Positions 44,263-55,852 of a stretch of 64,000 nt of DNA are shown here, piece after piece. Both the position numbers and the translations under genes were made by a program. This stretch comes from Codonopsis lanceolata. Taxonomy: Eukaryota; Streptophyta; Magnoliopsida; Asterales; Campanulaceae. The stretch spans positions 32,493,632-32,557,631 of the forward strand of contig CM028377.1 in assembly GCA_013146195.2 (NCBI GenBank), in the 5' to 3' direction. The notes below the pieces were generated by a model. The model was given only the letters and a program-made list of their open reading frames with translations, made no database searches and was not told the DNA's origin. The first letter of the stretch is position 1; each line of letters begins with the position of its first letter.

Positions 44263-45250
44263 ATGTAAGGCGACCATATTGATGCGACAAGTTTGTTTTG
44301 TCAGTTTTTTTAATTAAGGTTTTATGGTTTGGTATTGTATCCATATATATAATTGTAACTCTATAACGATTTTCAGGTTGACATAATAAAATTTCAAGAG
44401 TCCGCTGACCATAGTCTCTCTCTCTCTCTCTCTCTCCTCTATGATTGATCTTGCTATTACTCTGTTAATTATTTGTAATAGTCTTCTACTGTGCACAACA
44501 AAAAAAAATTCATAAAAGTTCTTGAATTCACTTTTTATGTATTTGATAAACATCACTAAATATTGCCCAACCCAACAATAATTGGGTTTTTTGAGATTGA
44601 AATATGGATTGCAAAAAAATCTTCAAACCAAACACATAAATAATTGATTGTGCACAAATGGTCCCTAAACTTTTATCAGTTGAAATGAAAAATTTGTCCT
44701 TGCCAAAAATCATGTGAGATGCAAGTGGTTAAATTTAACGGTAGAAAATTAACAGAATTAGACGGAAAGACTAATTCTAAGAAAAAAAGAGAAATTTGAA
44801 AATCATAATTTAATGACCAAAACCGAGAAACTCTTATTTTATAGGGACCATTTGGGTAGTTTGCCATTTTATTTTTAAAAGTTGTTCAATTTTTCTCCGC
44901 AAAAAAATTGAAAAGAAGACCAAAAAATCATGATAGTATATATATACAAAAAAATTAATAGATGATGCTAACCACACCCGAAAACATACCCACTACGCTC
45001 CCATCAAATTATTATTTTTTTTTTTTTGCAAAAATCCCATTATACAAATTTACCAAATAAACCTCATCTTTCTTATTTTTCTTCCATCCTTTGTTTGTTT
45101 CCTCTCTTTATCTCTCCTTCCTCCATTTTTTCGTCTTTTTCTTTTTTCCTTTCTCCTTCTCATTCATCCATCCTTTCCTTCCCTCCTCCTCTCCCTCTTC
45201 TAAGAAAAAATTCTTCGGCATCTCCCTCGCGTCTCATCCTCTCCTTCCAC
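44263..45250. other. Intergenic stretch with a fold-back element
   Basis: At about 44650-44866 the outer arms CACAAATGGTCCCTAAACTT and, read on minus, CCCAAATGGTCCCTATAAAA form an inverted repeat. The interior has TTTAACGGTAGAAAATTAAC, as in the MULE-like termini elsewhere in the window, so a small non-autonomous element is likely. A clean target duplication was not found. The rest, including a CT-rich stretch at 45060-45240, holds no gene. Confidence 0.4.
44405..44436. repeat. (TC)n microsatellite
   Basis: A pure TC run at 44415-44436. No gene association is visible. Confidence 0.8.
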
Positions 45251-45251
45251 T

Positions 45252-45401
45252 ATGAGTGAGGCGTATATAAAATTGATATGTAGAAAGTATGATTTGTGGT
45301 GTGATTAGCACCCACCCTATATATATATGAGTGAGGCGTATATAAAATTGATATGTAGAAAGTATGATTTGTGGTGTGATTAGCACCCACCCTATATATA
45401 T
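45252..45401. repeat. 75-bp tandem duplication
   Basis: A unit of 75 bases starting ATGAGTGAGGCGTATATAAA and ending in the TATATATA tract is present twice in direct tandem, practically without differences. An AT run and a GC-rich patch (GGGGGCCCGAGCGGTCGCG) follow. Confidence 0.8.
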
Positions 45402-45800
45402 ATATATATATAATTTTGGGGGCCCGAGCGGTCGCGTGTCTGGCACTTGCTAAGGCCCGCCGTGGATATAATATTTTTTAAATTATATATGAATAAAATT
45501 GAATATAAGGGTATATTTAAAAAAAATTAAAAAAATATGAACTAATTTTTTAAAATTGATTTTTTTAAGTGAAACGTGTCAAAATAAAATAATGAAGTGT
45601 TTGGGACTTAGGAAGTGGGTATGTGTAATGGGGCTATGCTAAGGGTTTTTTTGGGGTACAGGTAAAAGGGGCATCTAAGTCGTTTTGCATAATAAGGTGG
45701 GTGCCTTTGGTGTTTGACAAAGCCTTAAGGGTGGCGATGCAATTCACATAGGAGCACGTCCTCTCCATTGACCAACACGTTTCGTCTTTGGACAACGCGC
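45402..45800. other. Upstream region of the ferrochelatase gene
   Basis: No gene. It includes the GC-rich patch at about 45417-45465 and AT-rich sequence. I could not point to a convincing TATA box for the gene downstream. Confidence 0.35.
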
Positions 45801-46003
45801 TCTCTCTCTCTCTCTCTCTCTGCTTACTCTCTTAATCTCCCCAACTAATTCCATTTCGTAGCATAACCCCACACACTCTTCTTCTCAAATCCCCCGCCTT
45901 TCCCCTATTTTCCTTTAATAATCTTTTAAAGTTTCACACACACACACACATTGAGAGAGAGAGAGAGAGAGGTTCGTAAGACTCTTTTTTGGAATTCGAC
46001 GCG
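45801..46003 (+). promoter_or_regulatory. Probable FC1 5' UTR and core promoter with CT, CA and GA runs
   Basis: A (TC)n run at 45801-45821, a (CA)n run at about 45935-45950 and a (GA)n run at about 45953-45971 lie directly upstream of the FC1 start codon at 46004. Pyrimidine-rich leaders of this kind are common in plant genes. The transcription start is not determined. Confidence 0.4.
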
Positions 46004-49000
46004 ATGGACGTAGCATCGATTTCTCGGGTTCTACCCCAAACGAATTTATCGAGGAGCTTTAGTTTTTCCGTTTCGGATCGCACATCTTCGCCGTAAGTTT
46101 TCTGTCATGTTTTTCTATTGATCACATTCTCTGGGTTGTTCTTACTAAATGTTTTGATTACTTTTCCTTGTATAAAGTTTAATCTTGTTTTTATTTCTCG
46201 AGTACTAGCACTATATGAATTGAGAAAAATGGGCGCTTTTTTATTGCTGATATGCTTAGGCTTTGAATCTGTTATTTGTTCAGCCCTAGCTGCGCCGTGA
46301 GTTTGGGATCAGACACCCACAACGGTTATACTGGAGTTTAGGAATCGGGTAATTTTCCCTTCCTTGAACTCCAGTCTCCATGTGAATACTATGCCTCGTA
46401 TGTCCTATCCCTTTGTGTTAAATAGGGTTGTAAGCTATATTGTCTGATCCGCGAATGAAGTGGATCTGCTCGGATTGAGGGTAGAGGAATGCATGATTAT
46501 TCAACTATGCGTTTAGACTCTGAAGAAAGTATATTAAATGTCGAACGGGTTTGTTGTAATTGATTATTTTAGTCTTTCTTGGTCAAAACTATTTAAAAGA
46601 GTTGCAATGTATGATTGACCTCATCATGCTAGCTTTTGGCACTGAACACAAACTTCCTTAGTTCCTTTACTTGGAAGTCTGCTGTTGGAATGTTTGCATT
46701 CTTGACAAAGGCCCCAACTTTAACAGCCTAGTATCAGTCACACTATTGTTACCAACAAACCACAAATCATGACCCCTAGCAATTTCGCACCAATCACCCA
46801 CATGCAGCAGAACCATGTTTTCTGATATATCATATTTACATTTGAGTTTTACCTGAGCTGGTTTAGTTCTTATCATGATTTTATTAGTATTTCTTGCCTT
46901 TTCCTGTAATTGAGCTTCAAGTTCAACCAAGTCTTTCATGTTGCAGGTTATGCTCTCACAATAGACTGTTCTTACCTGGCTGCAGCGGTGCATATGGTTT
47001 AGTATGTAAAACAACTGTGGTTCCTAGGTCTGATCTAACTTGCAGTTCCACCTTTGGGGGGTCACAACTTCGGAGTTCCATTGAGAACAGAAAAGATATA
47101 GTTGGAAAATCATTTTGCTCTGCAACGAGTCTGTTCACATATCCTGAGAGTGCTATTGATTCTCATTCACATGCACATACTGAGGAAGAAAAGGTTGGAG
47201 TGCTGCTTTTGAATCTTGGAGGTCCAGATACACTTCATGATGTGCAGCCTTTTTTATTCAATTTATTTGCAGATCCGGTATGTGTACTTTTTGTCAAGAT
47301 GAGGCAGAATTTGAGCTATTTCTATGCCGTGCTAATATTCAGTCTTAATTCCCTCGAGACAGGATATTATACGCCTCCCTAGATTATTCCGCTTCCTGCA
47401 GCGACCCTTAGCTCAACTCATTTCTGTACTCAGGGCTCCCAAAAGTAAAGAAGGGTATGCCTCCATTGGAGGTGGTTCGCCTTTGCGCAAGATCACAGAT
47501 GAACAGGTAAACTTTCAGCCTGGCTAACACTTCAGTCCATGTTTGGATGATTTATCTGCATGTGTTCTTATTTGTCAATGTTGTGTTAGTCTGGTCTGTT
47601 TTATATACACCTCGCTCTTCCCTAAACTGCAAAACCCTTAACGTTATTGAGCTGCTTGATATAGGCTAATGCTCTTAAAGTGGCGCTGGAAGCAAAGGAA
47701 GTTCCTGCAAATGTTTATGTTGCAATGCGTTACTGGCATCCTTTCACAGAGGAGGCTGTTCAGCAGGCAAGTTTGAGTAATGAATATCAACAACAATTTA
47801 GTATACATTACCACTCATCACCCGAGTCAATTTTAATCAAATGCTATTTCAAAATGACCTGAAATATTTCAAACTAGATCTTCGTGCCCGTGTCTATTGC
47901 ACGGTGCCAGTATATCTGATTTCGTCAATTGAAAACCTAACGTCTAAATAGAATGTGCGATTTTAAAAAATGTTACAGTTGAGGGGTACATTACTTCAAG
48001 TGGTAGTTGATGGGGTGCTATTCGAACTCGACCTATAGTTGAGGGGGGTTATTTATAAGGAGTTATATGTAACTAACCTATGAACGTTTGATTTTGCGGC
48101 GGAATCAACCCCCATGACCAGATAGTCTCAATCAATCAATTGTGCACTATTGTGAGATTATATTAATGTAAGGTTGATGTTTTCTAAGGGGTAATGGCTT
48201 AGAAAATTAATCTAAGGGTGTAACTGCTCATAATATTAATTGTGGGGGTGACTTTGTAACAGGGTGAGAGAAAATAGAGAGTTAAAAGTGGATAACTACT
48301 CTCACACATGTGAATGTGAGAGTGAATCCCAACCATTAAAGTTTTTAAGATAATTTAATCTCAACCTGTAAATAGCTTTAGTCAATTGCACATGTGTGAG
48401 AACGAGCTCTATTGTAATATAGATTGGCAGTAGGTTTGGGTTTTAAAAATGCCAAAATCACTTACCAAATGACGAGTGCTTCGGTTTTCTAGCTGGCTTC
48501 TTCAAGGAAATTATTAACTTATCTCAACAAGAATGTTTCATGAACACCTACTTTATTTTGTTGTAGATTTTTTTACTAATATCCTAATGTACTTAGACAT
48601 GTTCTGCTGGCCTGTTTTGGTGGCTTGGAGATCCTATCTGAAGTGTTGCTAAAAAGGACAATATATAGTGCATTGCATGAACGTGGGCAGCTGGAAGAGG
48701 AGATTGTCCTTGCTCTGTTTATGTGGTGGCTCGGGACCCTTTTTTTATTTTTCTCAAAAAGCAACAATGCACGTCATTACTAATATGCCTAGAGTTAAAT
48801 AACATTATTATGTTATTACTATTAATTTATTGACTTCTTCATCCTCTCTGACAGATTAAGAGGGACAGGATTACAAGGCTTGTAGTGCTGCCACTATACC
48901 CGCAGTTTTCTATTTCAACAACTGGGTCAAGCATCCGTGTTCTCCAAAATCTCTTCAGGTGAATTCTTCTTCTTTACTAACCCGCCCGCCGCCCGCCCCT

Positions 49001-51791
49001 GAGTTGGTTATTTCTTTGAGTTGGAAAACACGTCTGATTTCTGAGTTTATCCTTCAGGGAAGATACATTTTTGTCAAGACTACCTGTTTCTATCATACAA
49101 TCCTGGTATCAACGGGAAGGTTATATCAAATCTATGGCTGACTTGATTGAGAAGGAGCTGCAAAGTTTCAGTATGCCTGAAGAGGTTGGTTTAATTATTG
49201 ATTTCACTTGCCTTGCATTATACAAGTACACAACTAGTCTTCCGAGTGTTGTAACCTCTACGTTTGTCACCATAGTTCGTGGTTGCTAATTGAGCTATTA
49301 TTTGTATTCTAGGTGATGATATTTTTCAGCGCCCATGGGGTACCAGTAAGTTATGTTACCAAGGCAGGTGATCCATACAAAGATCAGATGGAGGAATGCA
49401 TTTACTTGATAATGCAAGAACTGAAAGAGAGGGAATTAGCAATGATCATACGCTGGCTTTCCAGGTTGGTTATCTTCTCTGTTACATGGACTATTCTTTC
49501 TCCAAAGTACCCGTGTTGACACAACACGACATGTCGGATATCCGGATCCGCACCCACCCGTATCGGACTCTCGTACTCAAGTCCATGTAGCATAGTTTAT
49601 CTTTCTGTTTCCTTTTCTTCGTACATGGAATGTTTACCTTTACCATGGTAATTCCCTCTTAAAAGCTCTAAACCTCCCTGCAGATAACAGGCAAGAAAAT
49701 GGATAGAGGAAAAATTAAAATAAGTGAAACCTATGATATGGCCCTTTTTATATGGCAGTGCTGCAGCTGATTTATTTTTCTGTTATGTCAGAGCCGTGTT
49801 GGTCCTGTACAATGGTTGAAGCCCTACACAGATGAAGTTCTTGTTGAGCTCGGTCAAAAAGGTGTGCAGAGTCTTCTTGCTGTTCCTGTAAGGTATGTCA
49901 TAAAAAGTTCAGTGTTCGTGGTCTCGCTATTAATGACATATAAGTGTCATGATTAGAATGTGACCTTTAATCCAATTGTTTGATCATTTAGAGAAATAAG
50001 TTTATTTGGGCCAGATGGTAAACTGATGGTCGACTTGTTGGTTCACAAGCCCACCACCATAACCATTTCAGATAAGATTAAATAACCTTTGCACATTGTC
50101 GTGTAGTTGTTCTATCTTGTTGATAGAAATGGAACATACGGATACTGTGGCGTGATGGTGTATTCTCCAGGTTGACCTCTTTCAGTTGCTACTGAGACTC
50201 CCTTCGTTCCAGGCAAAGAGTTCACTTCTATTTTGAATGTTTCACTTAAAGAGTCCACTTTCAAAAATTAAGCCTACAATCTCCTTAACATTTCAACTTC
50301 ACCCTCCGCATATGGTATAAGCATATTGACTATGCTCGAACATTTTTGTTATTATCATCAACTCTAATGATACTTATATATCCCTTGATAATTAGACTTC
50401 TCAAACATGGACTCTTTGGGTGAAATGGAGGGAGTAGTATAAATGTAAAATTAATTTTCTTTTTGAGCGTATATAAGTACGTATGCTTATTCATATTGTA
50501 TCGTTGGGCTTTACTATTCCTTACTGTTACATGGTCTCTTACTCCCTCTGTTGAAAAGTGGAGTGACAATAGTCTTGCCTTGAGACCTCACCATTAATTT
50601 AGGCTAAAGATTAAATGTTACTTTCAGTATGCTTCTTAAACTTTTCTCTTTCAGCCACAGGAGATCAATAGACTCGTGTTTATCTTTTGAAGTGGTCCAC
50701 CTGAAACCTTTTCAATTAAAACGTGACGCTTGTGCTGTTTTCTTTCGTCTTCTTTGAAATTTTATCATAAGTTTAGGCCAAACCACTTGCTTAATACTTT
50801 CAGTATGGTCCCGATCTTTCTTCTGTCCAACATAAAAGATTAATGAACTCCTGTTTAGATTTCAAAGTGGTCCAAGCGAAGCTTCTCCATTAAAACCTAA
50901 TGGGATACTGATATTGATCATAAAAGCGTATATTTTTGCAAATATTATGTTGTTTTCTTTCCTCCTTCATCTTCTCCTTAGGCAGCACATATCAATATGG
51001 GTTTGTTTATCTGTACAATTCCCTGTATGGAAAGATATATGGAAAGAAAGATAACAAGTTGCATGAATCCACTTGTCCATCTGTGGCACTCGTTGGCTTG
51101 TCATATCAAACTCCCTGTGACCTTCACTTGTTATGTTCTTATAACTACAGCCATTAAGCTCTAGTGATTGTTAGTATCTCAATGAAATGTTCCTGCCGTT
51201 ACTTTATTGAGATTGCAGTTGTTTAGAATTGTTCTTCTCTTCACCGGCCTAGCCTATGCTTAAATCTTGTATTTAGAAAGAGATTTTGAGTTGTCCATGG
51301 ATTAGATTGATCAGGAAAATAGAAAAACAGAAACAATACACCACAAAGGAGTCTCTTTCTTTTTATTGACAAATGACTTTATGTATGATCTACATAATTT
51401 TTAGATGACCTGTCTCTGGATTGGGTTGTGTGATTTTTGTCATCCTTGAGATAAGTTGGTGATCTTCTGTTTATGTACATCCAGTTTCGTGAGCGAGCAC
51501 ATAGAGACGCTGGAAGAGATAGATATGGAGTACAAGGAATTGGCACTTGAATCCGGTGTGCAAAACTGGGGCCGTGTACCTGCTCTTGGATGTACCTCCT
51601 CCTTCATCACCGATCTGGCAGATGCAGTGATTGAAGCCTTGCCTTCTGCAACAGCGATGTCAACCTTGAGCAGTAACTCTCAGGAAGTAGACCATGATCC
51701 GGTGAAGTATGCCATCAAAATGTTCTTTGGCTCATTCTTAGCATTTATTTTGCTCTTATCACCCAAAATGATATCAGTGTTTCGGAATTAA
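46004..51791 (+). CDS. FC1: Ferrochelatase type I, organellar, with one-base frameshift in exon 7
   Basis: Inserts Fe2+ into protoporphyrin IX, the last step of haem synthesis, in plastids (dual targeting is known for this type). Exons: 46004-46092, 46947-47277, 47363-47506, 47665-47766, 48855-48958, 49058-49184, 49313-49464, 49792-49892, 51485-51791; stop TAA 51789-51791. The first 80-90 residues are a Ser-rich transit peptide. The core starts VGVLLLNLGGPDTLHDVQPF; IGGGSPLRKITDEQ, VLPLYPQFSISTTGSS and FFSAHGVPVSY (catalytic His) follow, then SEHIETLEEID (catalytic Glu). The C-terminus KMFFGSFLAFILLLSPKM is hydrophobic, without the light-harvesting-type motif of type II, which assigns it to FC1. 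Expected length is about 485 residues. Exon 7 is one base short at GAGAGGGAA (49427-49435), so the frame as written stops early in exon 8. Intron 4 is GC-AG. Confidence 0.93.
47767..48854 (+). other. FC1 intron 4, GC-AG type
   Basis: The donor is CAG|GCAAGT at 47767 and the acceptor TCTGACAG at 48854. Reading continues AVQQ|IKRDRITRLVV, exactly as expected for the protein. No GT near the junction keeps the frame. GC donors with this strong CAG|GCAAGT context are a known minor class of U2 introns. Confidence 0.8.
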
Positions 51792-52974
51792 ATCTTCTAA
51801 AGGAGTTGAAAGGTTAACATTAATTTTGCTGTTGAGAATAAGGGTGAGAGTGGAAAATACAGCAGCTGAAGAATTCTGTATTTGGTTGAGCTTCGGCAGA
51901 TGACCTCCTAGCTGAGATACTAGATTTAAGAGATGTCTTTAAGCAGGAAATAGATGATATAGTGAAAAGGAGCTTTTTGGTACTTGCTTGCTGTTTTGTT
52001 TTGGTATGTGATAGGGAGCGAGGTTGATGTAGCAGTCGTTCTTGCTTGATAATTCCCTTTGTGTAGACCACATGTTAAACCATTTTTACCATGATCATAT
52101 GATAAAGTATATAAAGTATTACATTACTTAAGTTTCTTGTTCCCCTTACCTGGGAGGTGCTTTCGAGTCATCGGTGTAACTGGTCAGCATATATGCTTTA
52201 TAAATCTGAATAGGTGAATGCATTGTTTCTCTGAGATATGCATCAAATTTCGCTAGTATCACTATGTACATTAATGTATTGGTGATTGCTCAACTACAAT
52301 TTTCTTGTGAACAATCATGGGAGGACCCTTAACCAAATAAATTCATGGTCAAATCTTTTCATCTTGGGCTTTGTTGGGAGCTCATCCAGTTTCAAGTAAA
52401 ATTTAGGGTAATTTTTTTTTACCCCTTTTTTCTTTCTTGACAGTTCTTTTCTTCCCAAACCTCGGAATGTTTCTTGTTGGGTGGAACTGGTTTTTTTGGG
52501 TGTATGCGCGATAAAAAGGTTCGTGGTCAACTTTTTTAACAGTTGCAGCAATCATAGAATTCTTTTTAGGATGTGGGTTGCATATTATATTTTGTTGGGA
52601 ATGTGGAAATGCAAGATTCAATTTTTATTTTCCCTTCCTTTTTAAGTAATATAATATAATTTTGTTCTTTAGAAACTCTAACAAGCCATAACTATAGATT
52701 GCAGATCTCAGGACTTCCAATGTTTGCATATAGCATAAGATCAATATCGATCACATCACGAGGATCCTGATCTCATACGGATCAGGAATACTCATTGAAA
52801 ACACCAAAAGGTAGTTTTAAAACCCCAGAATAGTTACTTGAGAATGCAAAAAATTGATTAGTCAACTAAAGTAAGAAACTAAAGTAAGAAAGGATGTTTC
52901 TCTATACAGAGATTATTAAGAAACTAGCAAGCACTAAGCAGCAGAGGTCAAAAAGGCCGTTGTGATTCAGACAT
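51792..52974. other. Convergent 3' region between FC1 and ATP synthase g
   Basis: No gene is seen. It should hold the 3' UTRs of both neighbours, which are transcribed towards each other. Short open frames here are AT-rich chance frames. Poly(A) signals could not be assigned with certainty. Confidence 0.5.
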
Positions 52975-54275
52975 CTAGACATGGTAGCCAATAATCGATC
53001 CTCGTCCTACAATCTCTCCTACCCAGGACCATGCATAACACTCTAGCCCAAAAAGAGCAGCAATACCTAAATCCTCAGTCTTCAAATCACGCCCTCTCCT
53101 TGCCACTTCCTTCAAATAATCAATTTCCCTCCAGAAAGATTGCTTGCGACTAGGAATACTGCTCCAAGTTAACAGAAGCAAATCAGTACAGAATTGCTAT
53201 ATAGATTTGGTGGACTTTGGAAATAGAAAAACAGACCAAGCCAAAAATATAAAATAAAAATTAAGTCAAACAAAGCTACCTCCCAATTCCTAATACAAAC
53301 AGGCAGGGAACACAAGATTGCACAAAAAATCTTACTTCAAAGTGAGGCGGGGACCACAAGATTGCACAATATATTCAAGGATAATTAAACTGTTATAACA
53401 AAAATCCGTGCATTCCTTTCAGTCATCATACATTTTGTTGAGATTTGTAAAGTTATATATATTTTATTTATTTTTCCTTAATATTGTTTTCGCGAGCGCC
53501 TTTCTGGCGCCTTGCCTCAAAAAATTGACCTCTCGCATTTCGCCTTTGACAACTATGCTAGGCCCATCAGTGAAGAAAAAGCAACTTATAATTGTATGTA
53601 TCTTAGCTTCACTAAAATTGTGTTATTAATTTGGGTATAAAGTTATCAGGCACATCGAATGGAGATCAACTATCAAACGTAAAACATGTATCTCACATAT
53701 CATATGATCCAAAATATTAAAGGCATTGGCTATGCATAATGTTATTGAATAAGGCATAGGCGGAAGTTATATTCCCCTCAACCATGGACAAGTTGGCTAC
53801 GCCGAGGTGCTACTTCACCCCAGGAAGATGAATTTGAGCATATAGCATCTCAAGCATGATTCAACTCAAAACCATGTCATGTTCAAGGACAATGTCATGA
53901 ACCTAATTGAGCAAATAAACCAACTCCACCACCACACCATTATAATTCAATATCTTCTACGAACTGAGTTAAATGAATGCTATGGCAAAAGAAAACAGAA
54001 GTACTGAAATGACATTATCAACTAACTTCACCAGCCCAGAGTAGGATCAAGCTTTACACAAACAAAAAATGAAAGGAAGGCTAAGAGGAAAACCTTGCAA
54101 GACGAGTGTAGAAGAGCTGTTTTGACAAAAGCTTGCATGCCTCCACAGTTGGTGGATCCTGGATGAACTGCTTGTTCTGCTCCATTAGCTGCTTGTAGTA
54201 AGCACATGCACGTTTGGAAAAGAACTTTGAGCCTTCAGCAGCCTTTGACTGCAACATGGGCAGCTTTGACGCCAT
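52975..54275 (-). CDS. Mitochondrial ATP synthase subunit g
   Basis: A small membrane subunit of the Fo part of mitochondrial ATP synthase that helps the enzyme form dimers in the inner membrane. There are two coding exons on the minus strand: 54275-54094 and 53158-52975, with a GT-AG intron of 935 bases (phase 2, completing a Ser codon). The product is 121 residues: MASKLPMLQSKAAEGSKFFS at the start, QLFYTRLA at the junction, then IPSRKQSFWREIDYL and GIAALFGLECYAWSWVGEIV near the end. The last part is the hydrophobic, Gly-rich membrane segment of the family. Length and motif order match the plant subunit g proteins. The second ATG option, 45 bases upstream in the 5' UTR intron, is rejected. 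No defects are visible. Confidence 0.9.
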
Positions 54276-55440
54276 TATCTCCTTAACCAACAAGCCACAA
54301 TGAAAATTAGAACACTTGAGCAATATATTAGTGTAACTGGGCCCTGTGAAATATTGAAAATGAATCTAAATTTAGAAAGCTATAGCTTTCTCACAGGTCC
54401 ACACACACATAAATGCAGACATCTTTTATGAAGTGAGCAGTTGGACAAATTGAAGATCCAATAAACCTCAAGCCTCACCTTTGGATAAATATCACCCACA
54501 AGCATTAGATATAACTTCCTTTGCCATGAAGTTAAACTTGGAAAACAATCTGACTTAAGTACAATAAGTCAATAACAATTAGTACTATCTAAAGCTGTAA
54601 AGCATTCTTATGAAGACCATTTAAAATGAGCCACAACTTTTAATACAAATTCCCAAAAATTTACAACCCTCTTGCTCCATTCGTTAATAATCTTTAACAA
54701 AGATGCATATAACACACTATCCACAGGCTTGGGCATATGTACACACATCCTAGATCAGAAAATTTTACAAAATCCCCCATAACAGCGAAAGTATCTAGCC
54801 ACAAAATGAAAAAGAAGAGGAAAATCTCACCAAAGCCAAAAGAACCCCACTGCTTAAAATTAATAGAAGCCAAGAAATTCAGAAATATGTCAAGAGTGTA
54901 ATCGTAGACTTCATTCAGACATGTGTCCTTGTAAGGGTCATTTCACTACAAGCTAAATAGTAGCTTCGCACCAAAAATAGAGAATGAAGATCATACACTA
55001 GATTTAATGGTTCCTCAAGGGATAAAATGTGTATATAACAAAACGAAGAAAAAACAATAATGATAATAATAAAGGGATCGAAATCAATGTAAAACAATTG
55101 ACACTTAGTAAGAATTCAAACAATGCGTCGAATACAGACATATGGAAACCCTAATTCAAGATTCCAATACCAATGAAAATGACTTTAACAATATTTCGTA
55201 CAACTTCCAAAATCGCACCACGAAAGGAGATTTTAATCGAAAAATTAAGGATAAATTACATACGAGGATATACAAATCATAGGAAATAAAATGCATGGTT
55301 GATAAACAAAGATGAATTTGGAAATATACATACCAGATTTTCACAGTTTTGTGCAGTGACGATGATCTCTCCGTTGAAAGAGAGAGAGAGAGAGTAAGTA
55401 GGGTTTTAATTCTGAGGTTCGGTTTTTCTATGCAGCAACT
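54276..55440 (-). promoter_or_regulatory. 5' UTR of ATP synthase g with a leader intron
   Basis: On the minus strand a good donor CTG|GTATGTAT lies at 55334/55333 and a plausible acceptor TTAAG|GAG lies at 54282/54281, six bases before the ATG. This would remove 54282-55333. The first, non-coding exon contains a (CT)n run on the minus strand (plus-strand GA at about 55377-55395). The acceptor lacks a strong pyrimidine tract, so this model is tentative. Confidence 0.45.
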
Positions 55441-55852
55441 TCTTGTTCTACAAGTTAAGAGTTTTATTTATTTAATTTTATTTTTTGGTTTTTTTTCAAC
55501 ATAAAACATCGCACTTCTCTGGAACGAGGCTCAAAAAATAAATGTTTGACTAAGATGTATTCACACTTGAGTAGAACGTGAAAAATAGACATTGTTATTC
55601 AAAATGTGAAAAAAAAAATTTGATTATATATATATATATATAAACTCTAGGTGCTATTTAATTTTTTCACATTCACATTAGCTTGGTGAAAGCGTGATTT
55701 CATTTAATGGTCTTATAAAGTAAGTAGAAAAAATAAGTATAAAGTAGTAAAAATGTTTTACTAAAAATGAAAGTTTTGAAGAGCAATTATTTTGAAACGG
55801 ACAAAAATGAAAAATGAACAATTATTTAGGAAAGGGGGGAGTATTTTATTTT
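55441..55852. other. Intergenic stretch, nothing recognised
   Basis: AT-rich, with a short (AT)n run at about 55625-55642. It may include the promoter of the ATP synthase g gene. Confidence 0.35.

Noticed and set aside
46118..46300. 60-codon frame in FC1 intron 1 as an alternative first exon
   Set aside because: It lacks a donor that would join it in frame with exon 2, whereas the exon 1 to exon 2 junction at 46092/46947 gives a normal phase and transit-peptide composition.
48576..48767. Extra ferrochelatase exon within intron 4
   Set aside because: The protein is continuous from AVQQ to IKRDRITR without it.
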